Shown: positions 17,121 through 27,743 of the stretch, piece by piece
Layout: each line of letters begins with the position of its first letter
Position numbering within the stretch: position 1 is the stretch's first letter
Assembly (NCBI RefSeq): GCF_001953635.1
Contig: NZ_MEJH01000003.1
Location: 859,697-923,696 of the forward strand
DNA: 64,000 nt
DNA from: Alteromonas abrolhosensis
GTDB lineage: Bacteria; Pseudomonadota; Gammaproteobacteria; Enterobacterales; Alteromonadaceae
Direction of reading: 5' to 3'
Made by a program: the position numbers and the translations under genes
Notes under the pieces: generated by a model
Databases searched by the model: none
Told to the model about the DNA's origin: nothing
What the model saw: only the letters and a program-made list of their open reading frames with translations

Positions 17121-19586
17121 TTAGTGCGCCATTTGCTTCCATGGCATAGTACGCAGAATATCAGCAAACACCCCTGCAGCCGTAACCGTACCACCAGCTC
17201 CGTATCCTCTGATTACATAAGGGATTGGGCTGTAGTAGTCGCTGTTAATGGCCAACGCGTTTTCACCATCTTTTACCTGTGAAAGCGGGTTACTCGCCGG
17301 AACAGCCTGAATACTTACTTTGCATTTTCCGTCTTCAATGCTGCCAATATAACGAAGCACTTTACCTTCTGCTTTAGCTGCTTCAACCTTGTCGCAAAAC
17401 GATGCATCTAGCTCTGGTAGCTGCTGCATAAATTCGTCAATTGAACAATCTTCAGCAAAGCCCGCTGGCAGCACAGACTCAATTTCAATGTCAGATAGCT
17501 CTAACGCTAAGTCAGCTTCACGGGCCATAATAAGAAGCTTACGTGCTACGTCCATGCCGCTTAAATCGTCGCGTGGGTCTGGCTCTGTAAAACCGTTGTC
17601 TTTGGCTGTTTGTGTTGCTTGTGACAGGCTCATGCCCTCTTCAAGCTTGCCAAATACATAAGACAAACTGCCCGATAAAATTCCTTCAAAACGGTGTAAC
17701 GTGTCGCCGGCACTAAATAGCTTTTGTAAGTTGTCGATAACCGGTAGCCCTGCGCCCACGGTAGTTTCATAAAGGTACTGGCGGTTTGTAGATTGCGCGG
17801 TTTTGCGAAGCTTGCGGTAGTAAGACATAGCGCTCGTATTCGCCTTTTTATTTGGCGTTACTACGTGAAAACCGCTTTCCATCATATCTACATATTGCTC
17901 TGCAATCGCTTCGTGACTAGTACAGTCAACAATCACCGGGTTTACCAGGCTATTGTCGTTAGCGAACTGATGCAGGCGCTCTACGCTTAATCCTTCGCTT
18001 GCCGATTCAAGTGCCGCTTTCCAGTCACCGCTTAAATCAATACCTTGACTGTTTAACAGCAGTTTCCGGCTATTCGCAATGCCATAAACTCTCAGCTGTA
18101 CATTGCGTTTTAGCAAAGCCGGCTGTTGTTTTTCAATTTGACCTAGCAGTTCGGTTCCCACATTGCCACACCCTACTAGGAATACGTCGATGGTATGGCG
18201 GTCAGAGAAAAAATTCTGGTGAATAACCTTTACCGCTTTCTTAGCACGCTTGCTTTCAATTACCGTTGAAATAGAGCGCTCTGAAGAGCCCTGAGCAATA
18301 GCTACGTTGTTTACTCGCGCTTGGGCAAGCGAGTTAAAGAAACGCGCTGCCAGCCCTTTGGTTTGACGCATACCGTCGCCCACCAAAGTAACAATGGCCA
18401 GGTCATGACGCACTTCGATAGGGTCAAGCAATTGATTTTGTAGCTCTAGCGCGAAGGCATCTTCAAGTAGTGTTAGGGCACGGCTAGCGTCTTTGCTTTG
18501 AATACAAAAACTGATTGAGTATTCTGACGAAGACTGGGTAATAAGGCTTATCGAAATATTAGCATTCGACATAACTTCAAATACACGGCTTGCCATGCCC
18601 ACCATACCTTTAAGGCCTGGCCCTGCAACGTTAAACATGGTGACGTTATCAAGCTGTGAAATACCCTTAACCGACGTCCACACTTCGCTTTTTTCATTGC
18701 TGATTAGCGTACCTGGCGCAGCTGGGTTTAATGTGTTTCTGATTAAACAAGGAATGTGATGCTGCGCAATAGGGCCGATAGTTTTTGGGTGAAGCACCTT
18801 GGCACCGAAATAAGACAGCTCCATTGCTTCTTGATAAGTCAGCTTATCTAGCAGTACCGCCCCTTCCACTTGGTTAGGGTCAGCATTATATACACCGTCT
18901 ACGTCAGTCCAAATTTCACAGCAGTTTGCATCGATACACGCCGCTAGAATGGCCGCTGAGTAGTCTGATCCGTTTCGCCCAAGTGTGACTTTCTCACCTG
19001 CTTCGTTAGCCGCCACAAATCCTGGCATGATAAGAAATTCACTGCCGTCAGTAGGTACATCTGAAAAGCGCGCTTTACTTAGCGATACATCGGCGATGCT
19101 ATCTAAGTAGTCGCCTTCGGCAAGTACATATTTAACCGGGTCGATTACGCGGTTAGCAATACCTTTGGCAGATAGCATAGCGCTAAAAAGCGTTACCGAA
19201 ATGTACTCGCCAATACTTAGAATACCGGCTGCAATATTGTCCGGTGCTACACCAAGCAGCTTAATGCCTTCGAGGTGCTGTTTTAGTACTGATAGGTGGC
19301 TATTGATGAAGTCTACTACGCTTGCATGTGCAAACCCGTCGAGTTCTTCGTTTAGGTTGTTGGCGATGCCGGTAACCGTATCGTTCAACTTATTGAATAA
19401 TGGTTGGAAATCTTCACCCGCGGCTGCTTGTTCACAAAGAAGTGAAAGCGCGTTCGTTACCCCCTTTGGGGCAGAGAGTACAACCGCAGCACCGTCGGTT
19501 TGGTGGGTTGCCGTGCTAATCTCCATAACGCGCATATATCGCGGTGCATCGGCCAGAGAAGAACCCCCAAACTTTAAGACTTTCAT
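17121..19586 (-). CDS. thrA: Bifunctional aspartate kinase / homoserine dehydrogenase I
   Basis: Catalyses the first and third steps from aspartate to threonine. 821 residues, as in E. coli ThrA (820). Order: aspartokinase domain (MKVLKFGGSSLA at the start, GRNGSDYSAAILA near 220), ACT regulatory region at about 320-460 that binds threonine, then homoserine dehydrogenase with the NAD(P) loop VFLVGCGNVGTELL and the ESGFHVVTPNKKA and GLPVIDNL segments. AAGGAGC precedes the ATG at 19586; the frame to 19610 is not needed. Controlled by the thrL attenuator just upstream. Confidence 0.97.
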   Translation of the reverse strand: MKVLKFGGSSLADAPRYMRVMEISTATHQTDGAAVVLSAPKGVTNALSLLCEQAAAGEDFQPLFNKLNDTVTGIANNLNEELDGFAHASVVDFINSHLSVLKQHLEGIKLLGVAPDNIAAGILSIGEYISVTLFSAMLSAKGIANRVIDPVKYVLAEGDYLDSIADVSLSKARFSDVPTDGSEFLIMPGFVAANEAGEKVTLGRNGSDYSAAILAACIDANCCEIWTDVDGVYNADPNQVEGAVLLDKLTYQEAMELSYFGAKVLHPKTIGPIAQHHIPCLIRNTLNPAAPGTLISNEKSEVWTSVKGISQLDNVTMFNVAGPGLKGMVGMASRVFEVMSNANISISLITQSSSEYSISFCIQSKDASRALTLLEDAFALELQNQLLDPIEVRHDLAIVTLVGDGMRQTKGLAARFFNSLAQARVNNVAIAQGSSERSISTVIESKRAKKAVKVIHQNFFSDRHTIDVFLVGCGNVGTELLGQIEKQQPALLKRNVQLRVYGIANSRKLLLNSQGIDLSGDWKAALESASEGLSVERLHQFANDNSLVNPVIVDCTSHEAIAEQYVDMMESGFHVVTPNKKANTSAMSYYRKLRKTAQSTNRQYLYETTVGAGLPVIDNLQKLFSAGDTLHRFEGILSGSLSYVFGKLEEGMSLSQATQTAKDNGFTEPDPRDDLSGMDVARKLLIMAREADLALELSDIEIESVLPAGFAEDCSIDEFMQQLPELDASFCDKVEAAKAEGKVLRYIGSIEDGKCKVSIQAVPASNPLSQVKDGENALAINSDYYSPIPYVIRGYGAGGTVTAAGVFADILRTMPWKQMAH

Positions 19587-19624
19587 ATGCTGCTCCTTAA
19601 GGTTACGCATGCTAAAACGTATGT

Positions 19625-19657
19625 AAAAAAAAGCCCGCTCTATGTTAGGCGGGCTTT
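19625..19657 (-). terminator. thr operon attenuator (intrinsic terminator)
   Basis: On the minus strand, stem AAAGCCCGC / GCGGGCTTT followed by eight T residues, lying between the thrL stop codon and thrA. A GGCGG inside the last thrL codons can pair with CCGCC in the 5' arm, giving a competing antiterminator. This is the usual layout of a leader-peptide attenuator. Confidence 0.88.
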
Positions 19658-19679
19658 CGTTGTCTTTTGCTTACTTGCA

Positions 19680-19751
19680 CTAGTCAGCGACCGCCCTATT
19701 TAAGGTGGTAATCGACATAATGGTGGTGCCAATAAGTAGAATCTTTTTCAT
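19680..19751 (-). CDS. thrL: thr operon leader peptide
   Basis: A 23-codon open frame ending in TAG, placed 22 bp before the terminator stem. It encodes MKKILLIGTTIMSITTL... with four Thr (all ACC) and four Ile (all ATT) codons in thirteen positions, matching the codon logic of E. coli thrL. Ribosome stalling when charged tRNA-Thr or tRNA-Ile is scarce would favour the antiterminator and expression of thrABC. No strong Shine-Dalgarno is visible. The function is inferred from layout and codon content, not from close sequence identity. Confidence 0.85.
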   Translation of the reverse strand: MKKILLIGTTIMSITTLNRAVAD

Positions 19752-19763
19752 ACAAGCAATTTG

Positions 19764-19786
19764 CCGTATAGACGTCTATATGTCAA
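19764..19786 (-). promoter_or_regulatory. Putative thr promoter with palindrome in the spacer
   Basis: On the minus strand a perfect -35 TTGACA (19781-19786) is followed at 17 bp by a weak -10 (CAAATT). The spacer contains TATAGACGTCTATA, a perfect 14-bp palindrome at 19767-19780, which may be an operator in addition to attenuation. Confidence 0.5.
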
Positions 19787-19966
19787 CCGCAGTTTTCACC
19801 ACACTGTATTGCAAAAAGTGCAACACTCTTTAATTAATATTTCTTTTTAAGGTACAAATACGAATTCAAGCTGTTTATTTGCTGGCTTACTAGTACTCAA
19901 GTAGCTTTAAACAACGACTTATCTCTGAGATCATTCAAACGGAACTCACTCAATCAAAACCTTTCG

Positions 19967-22516
19967 TTAAGCCAAACTCGCCTTCAAAAATGGGGCTGTT
20001 GCACTTTGCTGGACTTTAGCAACCTCCTCTGGTCTACCTTCAGCAACTATTTCTCCTCCCTCATTACCAGCGCCTGGCCCCATATCAATAATGTGGTCGC
20101 AAGCCCCAGCCACCTGCATATTGTGCTCGACCATCACCACCGTATTCCCCGCTTCAACTAACGTGCTTAAATGCTGCATAAGTAATGCAGTGTCTGAAAG
20201 ATGTAAACCTGTTGTAGGTTCATCAAGCACGTATAGGGTATTAGCATTTTGAGCACGTTTAAGTTCTGACGCTAATTTAATGCGCTGCGCCTCCCCGCCT
20301 GATAATTCAGTGGCACTTTGACCAAGGGTCAGATAGCCAAGCCCTACGTTCATTAGCGTTTTAAGTCCCCGCCTAATAACTTGATTACCACTAAATACAG
20401 ATAGTGCTTCTTCAACCGTAAGCGATAGTACATCAGCGATAGAATGCTCGTTGTAACCAACTTCCAGTACGTTATCGTTAAAACGCTGACCGTTACAAAC
20501 GGTACAGGGGGAATAAACACTCGGCATAAACAATAGTTCTACCGATACCACACCCAAGCCTTCACAATGTGAGCACCGCCCTTTTGCAACGTTAAACGAG
20601 AAATGACCCGCATCGTAACCACGGGATTTTGCTTCTTCGGTTGAAGCAAATAAACTTCTGATTTGGTCAAATATGCCGGTATAGGTTGCCAAAGTTGAAC
20701 GGGGTGTCCTGCCGATGGGAGACTGATCTACCACAACCATACGACTTAACTCTTCAAGTCCGCTTTCAATACGGCCTTGTCGCGGTTCATTTTTATGTGA
20801 GAAGGTGTCGTTAGCAAGAAGCGAATTGGCGTCAGTAAGCAGTTCCTCCGTTTCTCTCGTTTCTCTCGTTTCATTAGCTCGCATCCCTTCTTTCTCAGCA
20901 GAGTTTAAACCATCTTTGACTAACTCAACTAATGCTTGGCTAATTAAACTCGACTTTCCAGAGCCGGAAACGCCTGTGACACAGGTCATCACACCTAGTG
21001 GAATATCAATATCAACATAGCTGACATTATTTCTGGACACGTCTTTTAAACGCAATACACCTGATGATTTACGTCTGATACGCTGGCTCAGTGCTTTATT
21101 GTTAAAAACATAGTCTGCTGTTAAAGAGTTTTTTGTGCTTGCCAGTTCTTTAACCGGCCCACTATAGACAAGCTCACCTCCGTTCACTCCCGCTCTCGGT
21201 CCTACATCTACAACCCAGTTAGCACCTTTAATGACGTAAGGGTTGTGCTCGACAACGAGCAGTGAATTTCCCGTTTCGGTGATATTGTGAAGCGCGCGAA
21301 TAAGCCCTTCTACGTCACGAGGGTGAAGACCTGATGAGGGTTCATCCATAACAAAGACAACGCCAAATAAATTCGATTTAAGCTGGGTCGCCAGACGCAA
21401 TCGCTGTAGTTCGCCTACTGAGATACTTGTTGTACTTCTATCTAACGAAAGGTAATGAAGCCCAAGCGCTATTATGGGCTTCACTCTTTCGATAATGTCG
21501 CCAGTAATATTGCGTATCACCTGACCACGCTCTGAAGTATCGCCGTTCACTGACTTTCTTAACGCCTGAAGCTTTTCGTGAACTTGCTGCAGTGGCAGCC
21601 TTGAAAATTCAATAATATCTAAGCCATCAATTTTCACTGCCAGCGCATTTTGCTTAAGCTTTTTTCCACGGCAAACCGGACATGCTTCAACAGATATAAA
21701 GGGAGCAATTCGCTGCTTCATTTTCTCTTTTTGAGACGTTTTGAAGGTATCGAGCACATGACGTCGCGCGCTGATAAACTTGCCATTGTAGCTGGCAGGT
21801 TCGCCCTCTTGTTGTGCTTTACGGGTTTGCGCTAGGTTATAGTTTCGATATACGGGTACCTGAGGCATTTCGTCGGTGTATAAGATCCAGTCACGCGTTT
21901 TTTGAGGCAGTTCACTCCATGGAATATCAACATCGATATCTAGCGATAACAGTACCCTTACTAGGTTTTTGCCCTGCCACGCACCAGGCCAAGCTGCCAC
22001 GGCGCCCTCACGTATGGTGAGGCTGTCGTCAGGTACAAGGCGATGAGCTTGTGTGTCAAAAACTTTTCCAATACCGTCACAGTGTTCACATGCACCTTCA
22101 GGTGTATTAGGAGAAAACCCGTCTGCGTAGACAATGCTCTGCTCTTTGGGATAATCCCCGGCCCGGGAATAAAGCATTCGCAGACTATTAGATAGCGTGG
22201 TGATGCTGCCAACGGAAGAACGAACTGGAGGTGCGCCACGGCGCTGGTGTAGGCCCACAGCAGGCGGTAAGCCGTCAATCGCGTCTACGTCAGGTTTCTC
22301 CACCTGGTCAATTAACCGTCTGGCATAAGGTGATATTGAATCTAAATAGCGGTGCTGAGCTTCTGCGTAAAGCGTACCGAAAGCCAAAGAAGATTTTCCT
22401 GAGCCAGATACACCGGTAAACACCACCACTTCATTTCGCGGTATATCGATACTGATATTTTTTAAGTTGTGTACACGGGCGCCGCGTACGTGAATTTTTC
22501 CCTCATCATTGTGCAC
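19967..22516 (-). CDS. UvrA-like ATPase (short, UvrA2-type)
   Basis: A tandem ABC ATPase of 849 residues, about 90 shorter than housekeeping UvrA (~940). First half: Walker A GVSGSGKSSLAFGTL, zinc pairs CEHC and CPVC, and a degenerate signature SVGELQRLRLA with FVMDEPSSGLHPRD. Second half: Walker A GVSGSGKSSLISQ, zinc pairs CSHC and CTVC, signature LSGGEAQRIKLA and LYVLDEPTTGLH. The region after the first Walker A is short, as in UvrA2/DrrC proteins that lack the UvrB-binding domain. These have been tied to DNA damage or drug tolerance rather than core excision repair. GTG start. An insertion with the tandem ETRETRE lies after the second Walker A. Confidence 0.88.
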   Translation of the reverse strand: MHNDEGKIHVRGARVHNLKNISIDIPRNEVVVFTGVSGSGKSSLAFGTLYAEAQHRYLDSISPYARRLIDQVEKPDVDAIDGLPPAVGLHQRRGAPPVRSSVGSITTLSNSLRMLYSRAGDYPKEQSIVYADGFSPNTPEGACEHCDGIGKVFDTQAHRLVPDDSLTIREGAVAAWPGAWQGKNLVRVLLSLDIDVDIPWSELPQKTRDWILYTDEMPQVPVYRNYNLAQTRKAQQEGEPASYNGKFISARRHVLDTFKTSQKEKMKQRIAPFISVEACPVCRGKKLKQNALAVKIDGLDIIEFSRLPLQQVHEKLQALRKSVNGDTSERGQVIRNITGDIIERVKPIIALGLHYLSLDRSTTSISVGELQRLRLATQLKSNLFGVVFVMDEPSSGLHPRDVEGLIRALHNITETGNSLLVVEHNPYVIKGANWVVDVGPRAGVNGGELVYSGPVKELASTKNSLTADYVFNNKALSQRIRRKSSGVLRLKDVSRNNVSYVDIDIPLGVMTCVTGVSGSGKSSLISQALVELVKDGLNSAEKEGMRANETRETRETEELLTDANSLLANDTFSHKNEPRQGRIESGLEELSRMVVVDQSPIGRTPRSTLATYTGIFDQIRSLFASTEEAKSRGYDAGHFSFNVAKGRCSHCEGLGVVSVELLFMPSVYSPCTVCNGQRFNDNVLEVGYNEHSIADVLSLTVEEALSVFSGNQVIRRGLKTLMNVGLGYLTLGQSATELSGGEAQRIKLASELKRAQNANTLYVLDEPTTGLHLSDTALLMQHLSTLVEAGNTVVMVEHNMQVAGACDHIIDMGPGAGNEGGEIVAEGRPEEVAKVQQSATAPFLKASLA

Positions 22517-22597
22517 TTCATCACCTGCTAATCACGTTTATTACAGATTGGTTAGGCACAGGTTCTTCATTTCGATCACTATTTTTGCGGATGCACT

Positions 22598-23476
22598 TTA
22601 GCTATCTGAAACTATATGTTGAGCCAAGAAATCAACAAGTAGCCTAATTTTAGGCGCAACATTGCGGTTTGAAGGAAAGACAGCCCAGATAGCCTCTTGT
22701 TTATCTTTATACTCAGGAAAAATCTCTATTAGCTGACCGGACGCCAACGCTTTACGCACGTAAAATCCGGGGAGTTGTGCAATACCCAAGCCAGCAACCG
22801 CGGCGCTGCATAGGGCATTCCCGCTGTTATACCGTACTCTCCCCTGTACAGGAATCGATTGAATTTTATTATCGATAAGTAAACGCCAATATGGTTGTGA
22901 CCCCACCAGCAGCGAGTGCTCTTTTAACGCTTCAATACTTTTGGGCTGACCTTGTTCTTTAAAATAATCCCTACTTCCGCATACAAACAAATGACGTGTA
23001 GCCAACTTTTTAGCAACCAGTGTCGAGTCTTCTAATTTGCCAATACGAATAGCGAGATCGAGACCAAGCTCAACAATATCGAGTTTTTCATTTGAGAACG
23101 TACACTGCACACTAATGCCAGCGTACTTTTGCATAAAGGTATTGAGCAATGGCGCGATGAATGCTTCGCCAAACGCCACCGGCGCAGTGAGTTTGATCAA
23201 GCCTTGCGGCGATGCTTGGAGTGCGCTAACAGATAGCTGTGCATCTTCAAGGGCTTTTAAGGCAGGCAATGCCTGCTGAAAGTACTGAGTTCCCGCTTCA
23301 GTAAGCGATACGCTTCGCGTTGTGCGTTGCAATAATTTAACGCCAAGATGCTTCTCTAGTGACGAGACTTTTCGGCTTATTTGCGCTACTGATGTATCGA
23401 GCTTATTTGCAGCACCGGTAAAATTTCCCACGTCTGCCACTGCACAAAACTCAGCTATACCTTCTAAATACTTCAT
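22598..23476 (-). CDS. LysR family transcriptional regulator
   Basis: A 292-residue LysR protein: winged helix at about 1-60 (GNFTGAANKLDTSVAQISRKVSSLEKHLGVKLL read in pieces) and an effector-binding domain at about 90-290. The branch with RTTRSVSLTEAGTQYFQ resembles the DsdC/AaeR-like group that often controls an adjacent divergent oxidoreductase. It is divergent from the formaldehyde dehydrogenase gene and shares a 189-bp promoter region with the inverted repeat at 23576-23603, so it probably regulates that gene. Ligand unknown. Confidence 0.9.
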   Translation of the reverse strand: MKYLEGIAEFCAVADVGNFTGAANKLDTSVAQISRKVSSLEKHLGVKLLQRTTRSVSLTEAGTQYFQQALPALKALEDAQLSVSALQASPQGLIKLTAPVAFGEAFIAPLLNTFMQKYAGISVQCTFSNEKLDIVELGLDLAIRIGKLEDSTLVAKKLATRHLFVCGSRDYFKEQGQPKSIEALKEHSLLVGSQPYWRLLIDNKIQSIPVQGRVRYNSGNALCSAAVAGLGIAQLPGFYVRKALASGQLIEIFPEYKDKQEAIWAVFPSNRNVAPKIRLLVDFLAQHIVSDS

Positions 23477-23575
23477 TATTGCTACTCACAAATTTGAGCT
23501 CATTCAATATAAAACTTTTTTCACTACATAAATTCTATTTCGCCAAGCCAATTATTACAAATATGAAAAAGTGAT

Positions 23576-23618
23576 TTACTAAAACTGTATTTATCAATAG
23601 TAATCCGTCTCCTATACT
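23576..23618 (+). promoter_or_regulatory. LysR-type operator and promoter of the formaldehyde dehydrogenase gene
   Basis: TTACTA (23576-23581) and TAGTAA (23598-23603) form an inverted repeat just upstream of a good -10 TATACT (23613-23618). This is where a LysR activator site would overlap the -35. A strong AAGGAG ribosome-binding site follows before the ATG at 23666. Confidence 0.5.
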
Positions 23619-23629
23619 TTGGCCTATAA

Positions 23630-24823
<1,194 letters not shown>

Positions 24824-24848
24824 TTTAAGCCTTAGCTCTAAACACGTT

Positions 24849-24875
24849 AGGAGAAGCTCTGCTTCTCCTTTTGTT
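24849..24875 (+). terminator. Terminator between frmA and the two-component pair
   Basis: Perfect stem AGGAGAAGC / GCTTCTCCT with a 3-base loop, followed by TTTTG. Convergent genes lie on both sides. Confidence 0.85.
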
Positions 24876-24877
24876 GA

Positions 24878-25522
24878 TCACAATATCCCCTGCTCTAACG
24901 CCTTGAGCACTGCCCTCGTTCTATCTCGTACACCAAGCTTAGCCATGACTGAAGAAACTTGGTTCTTAATGGTGCCTGTTGATTTGAACATTGCATCCGC
25001 AATTTCTTTATTACTGTAACCCGCAGCGATCAAACGGAGAATTTCGACTTCTTTCTCAGTAAGAGGCTCTGGATTTTCAAACGACTCAAATTCTACGTTC
25101 AGTCCTTTCAAGCCTTGTAACACTTTTTCGGTCACCGCGGGCTGAATTAACGTTTTGCCATTTTTTATTTGTGTAATAGTGTCTACTAGGGTTTCTAGCG
25201 ACACATCTTTAAGTAGATAGCCTTTTGCTCCGGCGCGCATAGCACCGTTTACCAGCTCGTGATCGTCAAACGTAGTAAGCATTAACACCGGGGTTTTAAT
25301 CCCCTTATCTCTCAGCGCAAGTAAAGTATCGATACCCGATAATTTGGGCATGCGTATGTCCATCAATATCACATCGCAGTTTGAACCGTTTTCACTGTCA
25401 ATGAGCTGCTGACCATTTTCGTATTCGCCAACAACCTCAACGCTATCATCAAGCCCTAAAAGCGATTTGATGCCTTCCCTCACCAGCATTTGATCTTCAA
25501 CTAAAATAAGGCGTGTTTTCAT
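24878..25522 (-). CDS. NarL/FixJ-type response regulator
   Basis: A 214-residue regulator: receiver domain at about 1-120 with phosphorylation site D55 (MDIRMP) and a C-terminal LuxR-type helix-turn-helix (LTEKEVEILRLIAAGYSNKEIADAMF...) at about 150-214. The ATG overlaps the kinase TGA (ATGA), with GGAGGG upstream, so it is translated with its kinase. The target regulon is unknown; the DesR/LiaR-type pairing often controls membrane stress or transport. Confidence 0.95.
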   Translation of the reverse strand: MKTRLILVEDQMLVREGIKSLLGLDDSVEVVGEYENGQQLIDSENGSNCDVILMDIRMPKLSGIDTLLALRDKGIKTPVLMLTTFDDHELVNGAMRAGAKGYLLKDVSLETLVDTITQIKNGKTLIQPAVTEKVLQGLKGLNVEFESFENPEPLTEKEVEILRLIAAGYSNKEIADAMFKSTGTIKNQVSSVMAKLGVRDRTRAVLKALEQGIL

Positions 25523-26817
25523 TCGCCCTCCGGAATGTGAATTGCGATGCAAAAACCCTGTTCGGTTTGATGCCAGCTGATAGTTCCATTTAGCTCATGA
25601 ACCCGTTCCTGCATTCCTTTAAGGCCATTGCCAGCCACCACAAGACTTGAAGTGTCCGATTCGCTTGGTCCTACTTTCTTTTGAACGCCTTCTGAATAAG
25701 CATCTTCTGAATAGCCACATGGTGCTTTGTCGAAAAGCAGTATGCTACTTGGCTGTTCGCCACTTAGTGTCTTATCAGCAGCATGCGGCACCATACTGTC
25801 TTGCATTAGTAGGTCATAAGCGCCGTTGTGTTGCGTCAGTGATATGGAAAAATAATGCGCCTGTGTATGGCGAATCACGTTAGTTAGCGCCTCTTGCATA
25901 CTTCGCAACAGGCAGTCGGCAATTCGCACGTTGGTTAACATTAAATCATCGTCAATGTGCAGATTTACCATTGGCCTAGGCAAATCTTTAATCAGAGCGT
26001 TCACCGCTAGTGAAAAATCGATAGCCGCATTTTCCCGAATATCAGAAATCGCTTCTCTGACATCAGAGAGTAAAAGCTTTGCGATACTGTGGGACTGCTC
26101 AACGTGTCGCTTTATAGTTTGCGATTCAGTGCTCTCTAATAAATCCGCCTTTCTCGACGCGACTTGAAGGTTGATGGTAAGCGCCGTCAAATGATGCCCT
26201 AAAACATCGTGAATGTTTCGCGCTATACGCAGGCGTTCATCTTGAGTAAGCGCCTGCTTCATTAGTTGCTGAGTACTTAATAATTGTCTATTGAGCGCAT
26301 CGGCTTCTTCACGCGCTTTCGATTCTTTAATGGCCGTGTTTGACATGATCATGGCAAATAAATTGAATGTCCAAAAAAGCGCGCCGGTTAAGACAGCTTG
26401 CTGCTCTTGCCACACCCACCCTTGAATGAGGATGGTTGGCAAAGCCAACGGTAATGAAAGCACGACGCACTTTTTCCAATTAACATAGTAAGGAAGAATC
26501 GCGGACCAAATAACAATGAAGATGGCAAGGTAGGCATAGGGAAGCAAAAATTGGCACAGCACCGCTAATAGAAACATCGCCCATAACATTGGCAGTCTTA
26601 ACGAAGGCATACTGTGGTCATGCCTACTGACGATCACAAAAGTCACAGCTAGCATACAAAAAATAGCAATGGCGGAGAGGGTTCGCCAATGCAGGAATGA
26701 GTATTGATGATACAGGAAGTAAAGTGCAGAGCCGCTTACAAACATCCACGTAATGCATGCAGATGCGCGCTCAATGTCGATGCTCACCCGCCAGTGAGCA
26801 GGGATTGAGATTTTCAT
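25519..26817 (-). CDS. Sensor histidine kinase, DesK/NarX-like (HisKA_3)
   Basis: A 432-residue membrane kinase: six hydrophobic helices at about 20-160, a HisKA_3 domain with the phosphorylated H203 (RNIHDVLGHHL) and an HATPase_c domain with QEALTNVIRHTQA and GNGLKGMQERV. No periplasmic sensor domain is visible, so it probably senses membrane or lipid state. An inverted repeat AAGTCA-N12-TGACTT lies upstream at 26894-26917 and may be the response-regulator site. Monocistronic with its regulator. Confidence 0.94.
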   Translation of the reverse strand: MKISIPAHWRVSIDIERASACITWMFVSGSALYFLYHQYSFLHWRTLSAIAIFCMLAVTFVIVSRHDHSMPSLRLPMLWAMFLLAVLCQFLLPYAYLAIFIVIWSAILPYYVNWKKCVVLSLPLALPTILIQGWVWQEQQAVLTGALFWTFNLFAMIMSNTAIKESKAREEADALNRQLLSTQQLMKQALTQDERLRIARNIHDVLGHHLTALTINLQVASRKADLLESTESQTIKRHVEQSHSIAKLLLSDVREAISDIRENAAIDFSLAVNALIKDLPRPMVNLHIDDDLMLTNVRIADCLLRSMQEALTNVIRHTQAHYFSISLTQHNGAYDLLMQDSMVPHAADKTLSGEQPSSILLFDKAPCGYSEDAYSEGVQKKVGPSESDTSSLVVAGNGLKGMQERVHELNGTISWHQTEQGFCIAIHIPEGE

Positions 26818-26990
26818 TCGTTTTTGAATACCTGTATCTTTTCGTTCTTATAGCGCTACTTTGACAAAAAACACGGTTCAATGCATAGGCCATAAGTCAC
26901 TTTTTATTTCATGACTTCTGGCACTGTTGTCAATCTCGTGAAGTTATCACTATAAGCCTACAATTTTGATCATTGCCAAAGGAAAGCAAG

Positions 26991-27743
26991 ATGCAAACAA
27001 TTCATGGCTTTATAGTAACGCTTCATATTTTAACGGGTGCACTGTCACTTTTACTGTTTTGGGTGCCTAGTCTTACGAGAAAGGGCGGAAAAGCCCACAA
27101 GCAATTTGGTGGTTACTATATAAAAGCGATGCTATTTACGTCTATTAGTGGCGTTATCAGCTCTACAATGGTGTTGTTTATTCCGCTAGTCATCTACCCG
27201 GCAATGCCCGAGCACTTTGAGTCTGTTGCTTATTTCACTGCATACCTTAGAGGACAATATCTCTTTTTGCTGATGTTAAGCCTGTTGGTGTGGAACAACG
27301 TAAGGCATTCTGTAGCGGTGCTTATAGTGAAGCAAAACCTTAATCAGCTGCGCACTATTGAATATTTATGGCTCCCCGCACTGCTTTTTGTCGTTGCTTC
27401 CATTGCGTTGTATCAGGGTATTACGTACGGCATTACGCTAACTTGCATCTTTGCCCCTATCGCGCTGTTAAATGCCATTGGTATTGTGCGCTATGTTTAT
27501 CAAAAAGACATCGTTGCAGGTGCGTGGGTAACTGAGCACATCGGGCATATCATCGGCTCTGGTATTGGTGCGTATACCGCATTTTTTGCCTTTGGAGGAC
27601 GCGCATTATTTGAAGGCTCGCCGTCACTGCAACTTGTCAGTTGGGTTCTACCTGCTCTTATAGGCGTTCCTTTTTCAATCTGGCTGAGCTGTAAATACAA
27701 ACCAAAGTCATCTGTGCGCACTGGTATAGGACGCCTTCTTTAA
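26991..27743 (+). CDS. Conserved multi-pass membrane protein, DUF2306-like
   Basis: A 250-residue inner-membrane protein with about seven hydrophobic helices. The opening HGFIVTLHILTGALSLLLFW and the following segment with LTRKGGKAHKQFGGYYI resemble the DUF2306 family (histidine and KGG/H-K-G motifs). The ATG at 26991 is preceded by AAAGGAAAG; the longer frame from 26973 is not needed. Function unknown. Divergent from the histidine kinase. Confidence 0.6.
   Translation: MQTIHGFIVTLHILTGALSLLLFWVPSLTRKGGKAHKQFGGYYIKAMLFTSISGVISSTMVLFIPLVIYPAMPEHFESVAYFTAYLRGQYLFLLMLSLLVWNNVRHSVAVLIVKQNLNQLRTIEYLWLPALLFVVASIALYQGITYGITLTCIFAPIALLNAIGIVRYVYQKDIVAGAWVTEHIGHIIGSGIGAYTAFFAFGGRALFEGSPSLQLVSWVLPALIGVPFSIWLSCKYKPKSSVRTGIGRLL

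Noticed and set aside
22231..22419. Open frame opposite the UvrA-like gene start
   Set aside because: Antisense to a gene with clear Walker motifs; odd composition.
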